NCBI GenBank assembly: GCA_964448285.1
Contig: CAYUWG010000029.1
Coordinates: 1 to 41,112, forward strand
Length of the DNA: 41,112 nt
Direction of reading: 5' to 3'
From: CAYUWG01 sp964448285
Lineage (GTDB): Bacteria > Bacteroidota > Ignavibacteria > SZUA-365
Numbering within the stretch: the stretch's first letter is position 1; each line of letters begins with the position of its first letter. Both the position numbers and the translations under genes were made by a program. Positions 23,515 through 31,890 of the stretch are shown one piece after another. The notes beneath the pieces are model-generated. The model ran no database searches and had not been told where the DNA came from. It worked only from the letters and a program-made list of their open reading frames with translations.

Positions 23515-25560
23515 ATGTCCGACCGTCAACGGATACTTGTCACGTCTGCCTTGCCGTATGCGAACGGCGCTATTCACTTCGGCCATCTTGCAGGTGCCTA
23601 CCTGCCGGCTGATATCTACGTGCGTTATAAAAGACTTCTCGGTGATGACGTGGTGTACATATGCGGATCGGACGAGCACGGAGTCAGTATTCTCATAAGC
23701 GCACGAGATGAGAAGGTTAGTCCGAAGGATATCATCGATCGGTATCATGCGCTGAACCTCCGAGCATTTGAAGGCGTCGGAATCAGCTTCGACATTTATT
23801 CACGAACTTCACATCCAACCCACCATGAAACAGCGCAAGAGTGGTTCATGGATTTTTATAACAAGGGAATCCTTGAGCGCCATGCTGAGCAGCAACTGTT
23901 TGACGAGCAAGCGGGGATGTTTCTCCCGGATCGCTTTGTCGTCGGCACTTGCCCGCATTGCGGTTACGACCGCGCTTATGGTGATCAGTGTGAGAATTGC
24001 AGCAAGTATTACTCACAGACTGAGTTGATCAATCCGAAGAGCCTCCTTTCCGGCAACAGACCCGTCATTCGTGAAGCTGTGCACTGGTACTTTCCTCTTG
24101 GGATGTATCAAGCTCAGCTCGAGGAGTACATCGAATCGCACGCGAACCGTTGGAAGGAGAATGTTCTTCAGCAAGTGCGGAGCTGGCTGAAAGCCGGGCT
24201 GAGCGAGCGACCAATATCACGCGATCTATCCTGGGGTATTCCGGTACCTCTTGATGAAGCGCAAGGGAAAGTGCTCTATGTCTGGTTTGAAGCGGTCCTC
24301 GGATACATCTCAGCAACGAAGGAATGGGCGAAAGGAAAGCATCAACCGGAGCTCTGGAAAGACTACTGGTGCAAGGAAGATACACGCTACATCGCCTTCA
24401 TCGGAAAGGACAACATCGTCTTCCATTGCCTGATGTTTCCCGCAATGCTGCTTGCGAAAGGAGGCTATGTCCTTCCCGACAACGTGCCGGCGAACGAATT
24501 TCTCAAACTCGAGGGACGAAAATTTTCGAAGAGCGAAAAATGGTCGATCGAGATCCAGGATTTCCTCGATGCGTATCCACCTGACCCTCTTCGATACACA
24601 CTCATTATGAACATGCCGGAAACGCGTGACAGCGATTTCTACTGGAAGGATTTCCAGGCTCGCAATAACAACGAACTTGCGGACATCCTCGGTAACTTCG
24701 TGCATCGAACGGTGCATTTCATTTGGAAAAACTTCGAAGGAAAAATTCCCGAGCGAACGTCGCTATCGACGGAGGATGAGGCGTTCTTCAAAGAGTTTCG
24801 AAGCGCATGCGACGAGACCGCTGCCTTCTATGAGGATTTTCACTTTCGGGATGGAACGCAGCGCGCAATGAACCTTGCCCGCGCATCGAACAAGTACTTC
24901 AATGATCAGGAACCCTGGAAAACGATCAAACAGAATCCTGAGCGTTGCAAAACAACATTGAACCTTTGTGTCCAGGCGATTCATTCGCTCTCCATTATTC
25001 TTAAACCATCACTTCCTTTCACATGCGAAAAGATTCGACGCATTCTGAACCTCGATGATGGAGGACAGCATTGGCTGGATGCCTCGCAGGTGTCCATTGA
25101 AGCAGGGCACACGCTCGGAAATGCTGAGATACTTTTCCAGAAGATCGAGGACGAAGCTATAGAACGGGAGATTGCCAAGCTTGGTGTGAAACAAGAGCCA
25201 ACAGTCTCGGCAGACGATGTTCAGCCAATCAAAGAATCGATTGCGATCGACGCCTTTCGTGGTCTTGACTTGCGCGTGGGAAAAATTCTTACTGCCGAAC
25301 GCATTCCGAAGTCGGAGAAGCTTCTCAAGCTCAGCGTCGATATTGGAATCGAGGTGCGGCAGATTGTTGCCGGTATCGGAAAATCCTATGAGCCGGATGC
25401 GCTTCGCGATGTATTGGTTGTCGTTCTCACGAATCTTCAGACTGCAAAACTGATGGGCGTTGAGTCCCAAGGAATGGTACTCGCTGCTTCCGATATGAAC
25501 GGCCATCCCATTCTTATTCACCCACCGGACGGATGCTCACCGGGAATGACAATCAAGTAG
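23515..25560 (+). CDS. metG: Methionyl-tRNA synthetase
   Basis: The product has 681 residues, the long form. The class I motif HFGH (21-24) and KFSKS (336-340, Phe in place of the common Met) are present. The connective domain has one zinc knuckle, C146-x2-C149 and C159-x2-C162. The anticodon-binding helical domain is followed by a C-terminal Trbp111-like tRNA-binding domain (about 577-681, DLRVGKILTAERIPKSEKLLKL) that dimerises the enzyme. It starts at ATG 23515, 49 bp after the response regulator. A lipoprotein gene follows after 2 bp. Confidence 0.97.
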   Translation: MSDRQRILVTSALPYANGAIHFGHLAGAYLPADIYVRYKRLLGDDVVYICGSDEHGVSILISARDEKVSPKDIIDRYHALNLRAFEGVGISFDIYSRTSHPTHHETAQEWFMDFYNKGILERHAEQQLFDEQAGMFLPDRFVVGTCPHCGYDRAYGDQCENCSKYYSQTELINPKSLLSGNRPVIREAVHWYFPLGMYQAQLEEYIESHANRWKENVLQQVRSWLKAGLSERPISRDLSWGIPVPLDEAQGKVLYVWFEAVLGYISATKEWAKGKHQPELWKDYWCKEDTRYIAFIGKDNIVFHCLMFPAMLLAKGGYVLPDNVPANEFLKLEGRKFSKSEKWSIEIQDFLDAYPPDPLRYTLIMNMPETRDSDFYWKDFQARNNNELADILGNFVHRTVHFIWKNFEGKIPERTSLSTEDEAFFKEFRSACDETAAFYEDFHFRDGTQRAMNLARASNKYFNDQEPWKTIKQNPERCKTTLNLCVQAIHSLSIILKPSLPFTCEKIRRILNLDDGGQHWLDASQVSIEAGHTLGNAEILFQKIEDEAIEREIAKLGVKQEPTVSADDVQPIKESIAIDAFRGLDLRVGKILTAERIPKSEKLLKLSVDIGIEVRQIVAGIGKSYEPDALRDVLVVVLTNLQTAKLMGVESQGMVLAASDMNGHPILIHPPDGCSPGMTIK

Positions 25561-25562
25561 CC

Positions 25563-26054
25563 GTGCTGAAGTTGATTCGAATATCGAGTGCGTTCGTTCT
25601 ATGCTTATTGGCATCGTGCGACCACGGCTTATCACCGGACCTTTCGACGCCTGCTTCCGTGCCGGGAATCGCCGGGAAACTTCATGTGAAATCACTGTGG
25701 CCGCCAAGCGATAGTCTCTTCGACCTTCGTGTCGTGGCGTTTAGAAACAATCCGCCGAAAAGCATTCTCGAAGAGTTCCTCAAAGGGACACTCGAATTCT
25801 CCGATGAGATCCCGTTTCACTTTAACGATACGACCTACCGTATGCAGCGGGAATCGATAAACGGGATTTATGAATACGTCGTCGTAGCACATCAATACGG
25901 ACCCGATCCGTTTCAGCACTGGCGCGTTGTCGGAGTCTATACCACGACGGGCGACGTTCGATTTCCATCGCCAGTCAATGTAATTCCCAGAACCGTCGTT
26001 GAAGGAGTCGATATCGATATCGATTTCTACAACCTTCCACCTCAACCGTTTTAG
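25563..26054 (+). CDS. Lipoprotein of unknown function
   Basis: The product has 163 residues. It begins with GTG at 25563, two bases after the metG stop. That start gives a compact lipoprotein signal peptide, LKLIRISSAFVLCLLASC, with lipobox LASC, so the mature protein should begin at the lipidated Cys19. The mature part is acidic and looks like one beta-rich domain (AGKLHVKSLWPPSDSLFDLRVVAF, YEYVVVAHQYG, GVYTTTGD). No family is recognised. It is probably translated from the metG mRNA, with no obvious functional link. Confidence 0.8.
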   Translation: MLKLIRISSAFVLCLLASCDHGLSPDLSTPASVPGIAGKLHVKSLWPPSDSLFDLRVVAFRNNPPKSILEEFLKGTLEFSDEIPFHFNDTTYRMQRESINGIYEYVVVAHQYGPDPFQHWRVVGVYTTTGDVRFPSPVNVIPRTVVEGVDIDIDFYNLPPQPF

Positions 26055-26122
26055 TATTGTGATCGAGTGCGTATGGGTGATAGAGAATGTCAACGTGATT
26101 GGAAAGGAGTAAAGGTTTTGAT

Positions 26123-28594
26123 ATGAAAGCCGTAATCATGGCAGGCGGATTCGGTACCCGCTTGCGTCCGTTGACGTGCAACATCCCGAAACCGATGGTT
26201 CCCATGGTGAACAAACCCATGATGGAGCACATCGTGCACTTGCTGAAAAGCCACGGGATGACTGATATCGTCTCACTACTGTTCTATCACCCGAATGTGA
26301 TACGAAGCCACTTCGGAGATGGCAGAGCGTTCGGCATCACGATGCAATACGTTCAGGCAGAAGCAGATTTCGGAACAGCAGGCAGTGTCCGGAATGCCTA
26401 CGAGAAACTCGGGGACGATAGAGTGCTCATCATTTCGGGTGACGTGCTCACGGACTTCGATTTGACGGAGGCACTAAACTTTCACGCCGCGCAAGGAGCC
26501 GATGCAACGATCGTCTTGACGCGTGTTACCAATCCGCTGCAATTCGGCGTCGTGATCGTTGACGATGAGGGCAACATTACGCGATTCCTCGAGAAGCCAT
26601 CCTGGGGTGAAGTTTTCAGTGACACAATCAACACGGGGATCTACATCATCGAGCATGACGTGCTGGACATGATTCCGTACAAAGAGGATTTCGATTTCAG
26701 CAAGAATCTCTTTCCTGCGATGATGCAACGCGGCATGAAGCTTTCCGGCTACATCGCGAAGGGCTATTGGCGCGACGTCGGAACGCTTGACGAATATCGT
26801 GAGGCTTCGATGGACTGTGTCTCCGGATTGGTTCGGCTCGATATCCCGGAACTTCAATCGGATGGAAAATCGCGTCGAATCATTGGCAGCGAGAGCAACG
26901 TTTCGCCGTCGGCAAAAGTCATCAATTCAGTGATCGGAAAGAGCGTTACCGTCGGACCAAGGGCGATCATTCAGAACTCCGTTATCTGGGATGGTTGCGT
27001 TATTGAAGAGCAAGCACAAATCACCGACAGTGTCGTCGGTTATGATTCGCTGATCTCCGCAGGTGCTACGATCGCAGAGAACGTGTTCATCAGCGACCGA
27101 TGCCGCATCGGCCAGCAAGCAACGCTCTTCCCGAACATCAAGCTCTGGCCGGAGAAGGTTGTGCAGAGCGGAGCCATACTCACGAAGAGTCTTGTCTGGG
27201 AAGATCGATGGCTGAAGGAATTGTTCACGGACTCACGCATCACTGGGACGACCAATGTGGATATCAACCCTGAGTTCGGCGCGAAGATCGGTGCGGCTCT
27301 TGGAGCCGTGATCGGTGAAGGAAGGCGCGTCCTTGCAAGCCGTGATCCGGATAATGCTTCACGAATGATCAAGCGCGCGATAGCGTGCGGCCTGCTATCG
27401 GCCGGCGTTTCGGTCAACGATATGCAGATCACTCCGATACCGATGGTTCGCCAGGAACTCCGTGCGGGAAAGAATGCAGCAGGATTCCACGTGCGCAAGT
27501 CCCCATTCGACCGTCGTTCGATGGATATCATTTTCTTCGATGCCGATGGGAAAGATCTGCCGATTTCAAGAACGAAAAGTATCGAGCGGCAATTCTTCTC
27601 TGAAGATTTCAAACGAGCGAATTACAGCAACATCGGTTCGATGTTCTTTCCTGAACGGTCAACGGAGTACTATCGTGAGCGCTTCTTTGCGACGCTCGAT
27701 ACGCAGGCAATCAAGGCGCGAAATTTCCATATCGTCGTGGATTATTCTTTCGGAATAGCGTCGAGCATCTTTCCGAATATTCTCGGCAGCTTAGAAACGA
27801 ACGTCGTCAGCCTGAACGCTTACGTCGATCCGCATCGCATTACAAGGACGGCGGAAGAGTTCAATGAAGCGTGCGACCACATTTCCGGTATCGTGCACTC
27901 GCTTTCATCCGACGTGGGATTCCTGTTGGATGCAGGCGCTGAAAAGCTGTTCATCGCCGACGAGCGGGGCGTGTTTATCGACGATCATCGCCTGCTTCCC
28001 ATCGTAACGAAGCTGTTCCTTGAAGGGCAGAAGCAGAAAGGAGTCGCAATAAAAAAAATAGGGTGTCCGATCGGAGCGACATCCGAAGTGGATATCGTAG
28101 CGAAGGAGTACGACGTGGAAGTTGTTCGCAGCACGACAACACACGGCGGAATGATGAGTCTCGTTTTTGACGACCCGGAAATGGCGTTTGTCGGAGGAAC
28201 GAAGGGTGGTTTCATTTTCCCTGAATTCTCGTTTGCGACGGATGCGATGTATGCGACGGCAAAAATTCTTGAGATGCTCGCCGTGTCGGGTCTTCGCATC
28301 GGTGAACTTAACCAGAGTATCGAACGCCTCTACCGACTCGATGAGTATGTCCCATGCGACTGGGATGCGAAGGGGAAAGTGATGCGCTACGCGATGCGTG
28401 AAACGGACCACTTCCAGCGCCTGCTGATCGACGGGATCAAGATTCATTTCGACCTGCGGAATTGGGTGCACCTCCTGCCATCGAAGGAGTTTCCGCAGTT
28501 TCACGTCGCGGTCGAAGCGGATTCACAGGAACGTGCGAAAGCGCTTGTCGATGAGTACGTCATGAAGGTTGGACAGTGGCGTGATAATCCCTAA
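26123..28594 (+). CDS. NDP-sugar pyrophosphorylase fused to a degenerate phosphohexomutase domain
   Basis: The product has 823 residues. Residues 1 to about 235 are a nucleotidyltransferase domain with the signature GGFGTRLRPLT (8-18) and the KPM region, as in mannose-1-phosphate guanylyltransferase and glucose-1-phosphate thymidylyl- or adenylyltransferase. About 250-370 are left-handed beta-helix hexapeptides (VIGKSVTVGPRAIIQNSVI). About 380-823 align with phosphoglucomutase/phosphomannomutase but lack its key residues: the TASHNP serine loop reads HVRKSP (456-461) and the DGDADR metal loop reads DAGAEK (603-608). Sugar-nucleotide synthesis is likely for the first half; the second is perhaps regulatory. 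The ATG at 26123 gives the conserved N-terminus. The exact sugar is unknown. Confidence 0.88.
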   Translation: MKAVIMAGGFGTRLRPLTCNIPKPMVPMVNKPMMEHIVHLLKSHGMTDIVSLLFYHPNVIRSHFGDGRAFGITMQYVQAEADFGTAGSVRNAYEKLGDDRVLIISGDVLTDFDLTEALNFHAAQGADATIVLTRVTNPLQFGVVIVDDEGNITRFLEKPSWGEVFSDTINTGIYIIEHDVLDMIPYKEDFDFSKNLFPAMMQRGMKLSGYIAKGYWRDVGTLDEYREASMDCVSGLVRLDIPELQSDGKSRRIIGSESNVSPSAKVINSVIGKSVTVGPRAIIQNSVIWDGCVIEEQAQITDSVVGYDSLISAGATIAENVFISDRCRIGQQATLFPNIKLWPEKVVQSGAILTKSLVWEDRWLKELFTDSRITGTTNVDINPEFGAKIGAALGAVIGEGRRVLASRDPDNASRMIKRAIACGLLSAGVSVNDMQITPIPMVRQELRAGKNAAGFHVRKSPFDRRSMDIIFFDADGKDLPISRTKSIERQFFSEDFKRANYSNIGSMFFPERSTEYYRERFFATLDTQAIKARNFHIVVDYSFGIASSIFPNILGSLETNVVSLNAYVDPHRITRTAEEFNEACDHISGIVHSLSSDVGFLLDAGAEKLFIADERGVFIDDHRLLPIVTKLFLEGQKQKGVAIKKIGCPIGATSEVDIVAKEYDVEVVRSTTTHGGMMSLVFDDPEMAFVGGTKGGFIFPEFSFATDAMYATAKILEMLAVSGLRIGELNQSIERLYRLDEYVPCDWDAKGKVMRYAMRETDHFQRLLIDGIKIHFDLRNWVHLLPSKEFPQFHVAVEADSQERAKALVDEYVMKVGQWRDNP

Positions 28595-28630
28595 GTTTAC
28601 GCCGGTTCGTTTGTACACGTACAACCACTT

Positions 28631-29101
28631 ATGAAAATCAGCAGCATCCTCACCGAAGATCTTATCAGGGTAAATCTCCCCGGCGCAACGAAGGAAGAAG
28701 TCATCAATGCGTTAATCGATCTCGTGGCCCAATCGAAGAAAGTGACCGACATCAGTCGAGTACGAGAAGCCATTTTTGAACGGGAAAAAATCATGAGCAC
28801 AGGCGTCGGCAAGGGCTTCGCCATTCCACACGGAAAGACGGACGGCGTCACGGAAATCATCGCTGCGTTTGGTGTGACGGAAAAACCGATCGACTATGAG
28901 TCACTCGATAACGAGCCCGTTCGATTGGTCTTTCTTCTCGTAGGCAAGGACAATCTTGTCGGTGCACACATCAAGTTATTGAGCAGGATTTCCCGCCTCA
29001 TGAACAAGGAAGATCTGCGGACAAAGATTCTTCATGCTGCCACTCCTGCTGAGATTCTCGAAGCTCTTCGGGAGGAGGAAATGCATTATCTCGACGTGTG
29101 A
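28631..29101 (+). CDS. PTS EIIA-type protein (Fru/Ntr family), PtsN-like
   Basis: The product has 156 residues. The EIIA(Fru/Ntr) fold shows phospho-acceptor H67 in FAIPHGKTD, the FLLVGKDN strand, and HIKLLSRISRLMNKEDLRTKIL. No EIIB or EIIC gene lies nearby, so this is more likely a regulatory PtsN-type protein than a sugar transporter part, phosphorylated by EI/HPr encoded elsewhere. Such proteins tune potassium and carbon/nitrogen metabolism and bind kinases. It follows the sugar nucleotidyltransferase by 36 bp and ends just before the hairpin at 29124-29150. Confidence 0.9.
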   Translation: MKISSILTEDLIRVNLPGATKEEVINALIDLVAQSKKVTDISRVREAIFEREKIMSTGVGKGFAIPHGKTDGVTEIIAAFGVTEKPIDYESLDNEPVRLVFLLVGKDNLVGAHIKLLSRISRLMNKEDLRTKILHAATPAEILEALREEEMHYLDV

Positions 29102-29123
29102 GGAGCGTCACCGTTCCTCTTCG

Positions 29124-29150
29124 AAAAGGCATACCGACGGTGTGCCTTTT
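29124..29150 (+). terminator. Terminator-like hairpin directly before hisS
   Basis: A 12-bp stem (AAAAGGCATACC 29124-29135, GGTGTGCCTTTT 29139-29150, with one G-U pair) has a GAC loop and ends in TTTTA. It has the form of an intrinsic terminator for the PtsN-like gene. Only 18 bases separate it from the hisS ATG, too few for a promoter, so hisS must be reached by read-through or by transcription starting within or before the stem. Confidence 0.7.
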
Positions 29151-29168
29151 ACGTCCAAAGAAAAAGCA

Positions 29169-30446
29169 ATGTCCAATCAGATAAGAAATGTAAAAGGCAC
29201 GAGGGATATCCTTCCCGGCGAGAGCGAGAAATGGGATTTCGTCGAGACGCTCATCCGGGAGAAGCTCTTTCAATACGGCTATGCTGAAATCCGTACTCCC
29301 ATCTTCGAAGAAACAGCAGTTTTTACGCGAGGAATAGGGACAGAAACGGATATCGTCGGAAAAGAGATGTACACGTTTTTTGATAAAGGAGAAACGAGCC
29401 TGACTCTTCGCCCGGAAATGACCGCACCCGTTATGCGCGCTTTCCTTCAGCACAATATCGGGCAGGCGAATCTGCTTACGAAGCTGTACTATCTCGGGCC
29501 GATGTTTCGACAGGAGCGGCCTCAAGCGGGGAGGTATCGCCAGTTTCACCAGTTCGGATATGAAGCGATCGGTATAGACAATCCGGCAATCGATGTCGAA
29601 GTCATCGCATTGGCGAGTGATATCTTTCAGAGTCTCGGTATCGATTACCTGCTGAAAATCAACTCCGTCGGTGACGAGGAATCACGCGTACGCTATCGCA
29701 ACGCTCTGCAAGCATATCTGCGTGATGTGTTTCCTCTCTTGAGCGAAGACAGCAAGCGACGCGTTGAATCGAATCCTTTGCGCGTTCTCGATTCCAAGTT
29801 GGAACAAGACAGGTCGGTTACAAACGATGCCCCCCGTATCCTGGAATATCTGAGCTCCGAAGCGGATGAGCATTTCACGTCCGTTTGCAAAGCTCTTTCA
29901 GATGCAGGCATTCGGTATGAAGTCGATTTTCGACTTGTGCGTGGATTGGATTACTACACACACACGGCGTTTGAATTTCTCAGCGCAGATTTGGGTTCGC
30001 AGGACGCTTTGGGTGGTGGTGGACGATACAATGGACTTTCTGAGCAGCTTGGAGGAAAGTCTATACCTGGTGTCGGTTTCGCTGCAGGCATCGAACGGAT
30101 ATTGATGGTGCTTGAGAAGAACGAATTCCAATTTGCAATGAAGAATCCTTCACTCTTTATCATCGCACTCGATGTGGAAACTCGAAGGTGGGCTTTATCT
30201 ACAGCATTGGAGTTGCGGAAATGCGGCATCGCAACAGAATTGGATTACGCGAACAGAAGTCTGAAGGCTCAAATGCGTGAAGCGAATAGGTTGGGCGTAG
30301 CGCGTGTTCTCATCGTGGGATCCGACGAACTCGCGAGGGGCGTCGCAACGATGAAGGATATGCACTCGGGCGAACAATCCGAACTTCCTTTGAAAAACGT
30401 GCTGAACCATTTCACGAAAAGCGAAAGCGATGCAGCCCCGAATTGA
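29169..30446 (+). CDS. hisS: Histidyl-tRNA synthetase
   Basis: The product has 425 residues, the normal HisS length. Class II motifs are clear: motif 2 in GPMFRQERPQAGRYRQFHQFG, the histidine-binding RGLDYYTHTAFEF, and motif 3 GVGFAAGIERI. The C-terminal anticodon-binding domain ends KDMHSGEQSEL. The ATG at 29169 gives the family N-terminus SNQIRNVKGTRDILPGE; the frame is open further upstream but the extra residues match nothing and run through the hairpin. The ribosome binding site is weak. A small unknown gene overlaps its 3' end by 17 bp. Confidence 0.97.
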   Translation: MSNQIRNVKGTRDILPGESEKWDFVETLIREKLFQYGYAEIRTPIFEETAVFTRGIGTETDIVGKEMYTFFDKGETSLTLRPEMTAPVMRAFLQHNIGQANLLTKLYYLGPMFRQERPQAGRYRQFHQFGYEAIGIDNPAIDVEVIALASDIFQSLGIDYLLKINSVGDEESRVRYRNALQAYLRDVFPLLSEDSKRRVESNPLRVLDSKLEQDRSVTNDAPRILEYLSSEADEHFTSVCKALSDAGIRYEVDFRLVRGLDYYTHTAFEFLSADLGSQDALGGGGRYNGLSEQLGGKSIPGVGFAAGIERILMVLEKNEFQFAMKNPSLFIIALDVETRRWALSTALELRKCGIATELDYANRSLKAQMREANRLGVARVLIVGSDELARGVATMKDMHSGEQSELPLKNVLNHFTKSESDAAPN

Positions 30447-30825
30447 CAAAGGCCCGGTCGGTTACAAACTCCGCGTGTACAAAGCAGTGAATCAAAAAAC
30501 ACTGAAACCGTGCACGCGCTTTCACTTCGATTCCATCGAGGAGTTCAATCATTTCCAGTACCTGATCAATCACAGTGCGAAGCAGAAAGATGGTCGCATT
30601 GAAATCACGCTCAAAGGTTTGACAACGAAAGGGCTGACTCTTCCCGGAAAGGGCCCCGCTTCAGCCGAGGTCGATTTCTATGATCTTGCCGGAACGTACG
30701 AGGTCTCTGTAAAGAAGCCCGGGCATCAACCGGTACATTTCGCATTGAAGGTCACGGCAGCAACGGTTACGCTCTTGCGAGATATCGACTCGAGCGATTC
30801 GTTCATTTCATTGTTCATCGCATAG
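30430..30825 (+). CDS. Conserved-looking protein of unknown function
   Basis: The product has 131 residues, is soluble and basic, with no signal peptide. It opens inside the last codons of hisS (17-bp overlap in another frame) and reads through cleanly with normal amino-acid composition (IEEFNHFQYLINH, RIEITLKGLTTKGLTLPGKG, YDLAGTYEVSVKKPGHQPVHFALKV). The second half looks like a beta-sandwich with a TYEVSVKKPGHQP turn, similar in feel to PEGA or carboxypeptidase-regulatory-like units, but I do not recognise a family. lgt follows 10 bp later, so it probably belongs to the same transcript. Confidence 0.7.
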   Translation: MQPRIDKGPVGYKLRVYKAVNQKTLKPCTRFHFDSIEEFNHFQYLINHSAKQKDGRIEITLKGLTTKGLTLPGKGPASAEVDFYDLAGTYEVSVKKPGHQPVHFALKVTAATVTLLRDIDSSDSFISLFIA

Positions 30826-30835
30826 ATATTCACTC

Positions 30836-31633
30836 ATGTACCCAGAACTCTTCCGTATCGGACCACTGACGATTTACAGCTTTGGATTGATGTTGGGGAT
30901 AGCCTTCCTGACCGCGAACATGTTACTCACAGCCGAAATGAAAAGGAGAAAACTTGATCCCGCACTCGGGACGATGATCACCATGCTCGCGCTCGGCGGA
31001 GGTGTCGCCGGAGCGAAGCTCTTTCACGTCTTCGAGAACTGGAAGGATTTTCTTGCTGAGCCTTTCGGAACTGTTTTTTCTTCCGGCGGCCTGACCTGGT
31101 ATGGCGGCCTGTTGGTTGCGACCGGATTGATCTTTCTTTACCTCAAAAGGAAAAAGCTCTCGCTTCTCGAAGTTGCCGATATGACTGCGCCCGGCCTGGC
31201 GCTTGCGTATGGTATTGGTCGCATCGGTTGCCACCTTGCAGGCGACGGAGATTATGGGATTCCGACCGACCTGCCATGGGCAGTATCCTACGAGTATGGC
31301 ACCGTCCCAACTGCATACACGATGGACGAGTTCGGGCAAAGAATACCCACAGAGTGGGTTCATCCAACGCCGGTCTATGAACTTATTCTCGCGATAGCGC
31401 TCTTTAGCTGGCTCTATCGGAGGCGAACGAAATCGCTACCCGTCGGAATTCAGTTCGGATATTATCTCACTCTTCATTCGTTGAGTCGTTTCGCGGTTGA
31501 GTTCATTCGGATCAATCCCCGGTTGATTCTTGGATTGAGTGAAGCGCAGATAATATCGATCGCGCTCATTCTCTGGGGAGTGTTTCTTGTCCGAAGAAGT
31601 CCTAAACAGCCCGGAAGAAAGAGAAGCGGATGA
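30836..31633 (+). CDS. lgt: Prolipoprotein diacylglyceryl transferase family protein
   Basis: The product has 265 residues, about the usual length, with seven or so membrane helices. Lgt moves diacylglycerol from phosphatidylglycerol to the lipobox Cys of prolipoproteins. The overall pattern is right (N-terminal YSFGLMLGIAF, GGLTWYGGL, LAYGIGRIGC, PTPVYELILA, C-terminal RFAVEFIRINPR), but several residues differ from E. coli Lgt. HGGL is YGGL (Y89), and the signature GRIGNFINGELWG becomes GRIGCHLAGDGDYG (128-141). It is therefore a divergent branch of the family and may be either the main enzyme or a paralog. Its stop overlaps the next gene by 4 bp. Confidence 0.85.
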   Translation: MYPELFRIGPLTIYSFGLMLGIAFLTANMLLTAEMKRRKLDPALGTMITMLALGGGVAGAKLFHVFENWKDFLAEPFGTVFSSGGLTWYGGLLVATGLIFLYLKRKKLSLLEVADMTAPGLALAYGIGRIGCHLAGDGDYGIPTDLPWAVSYEYGTVPTAYTMDEFGQRIPTEWVHPTPVYELILAIALFSWLYRRRTKSLPVGIQFGYYLTLHSLSRFAVEFIRINPRLILGLSEAQIISIALILWGVFLVRRSPKQPGRKRSG

Positions 31634-31890
31634 TGGAGAGGCACGTGCATGAGTTACTCCTTTACTCAAAGTTAGAGTGTCATCTATGCGAATCAGCCCG
31701 GCAAGCGATTGAGAGCGTCATTCAGGAAACTCCGGATCTATCCTTCACAGAAATCACACTCGATGAAGGTCATCCTTTGTATGAAAGATATAGCGAGCTT
31801 TTTCCCGTTATCGTTCTCGACGGTAGAGAGGTCGCATACTGGCGAATAGACCGTCGAACGATCATGTCAGCGATAGAGGAATCAGTGTGA
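31630..31890 (+). CDS. Glutaredoxin/thioredoxin-fold protein with CHLC motif
   Basis: The product has 86 residues. It matches the DUF836/glutaredoxin-like group of small proteins: a beta strand (ELLLYSK), a redox-type motif C17-H-L-C20, an amphipathic helix (ESARQAIESVI), a second strand and the cis-proline region FPVIVLDGREV. It is probably a cytoplasmic thiol-disulphide protein, though its partner is unknown. It overlaps lgt at ATGA and the downstream M16 gene at GTGA, so three genes are joined by 4-bp overlaps. Confidence 0.85.
   Translation: MMERHVHELLLYSKLECHLCESARQAIESVIQETPDLSFTEITLDEGHPLYERYSELFPVIVLDGREVAYWRIDRRTIMSAIEESV

Noticed and set aside
28611..28624. TTGTACACGTACAA partial palindrome before the PtsN-like gene
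   Set aside because: The arms are 6 bp, and one such short palindrome in a 36-bp gap may be chance. There is no promoter context.
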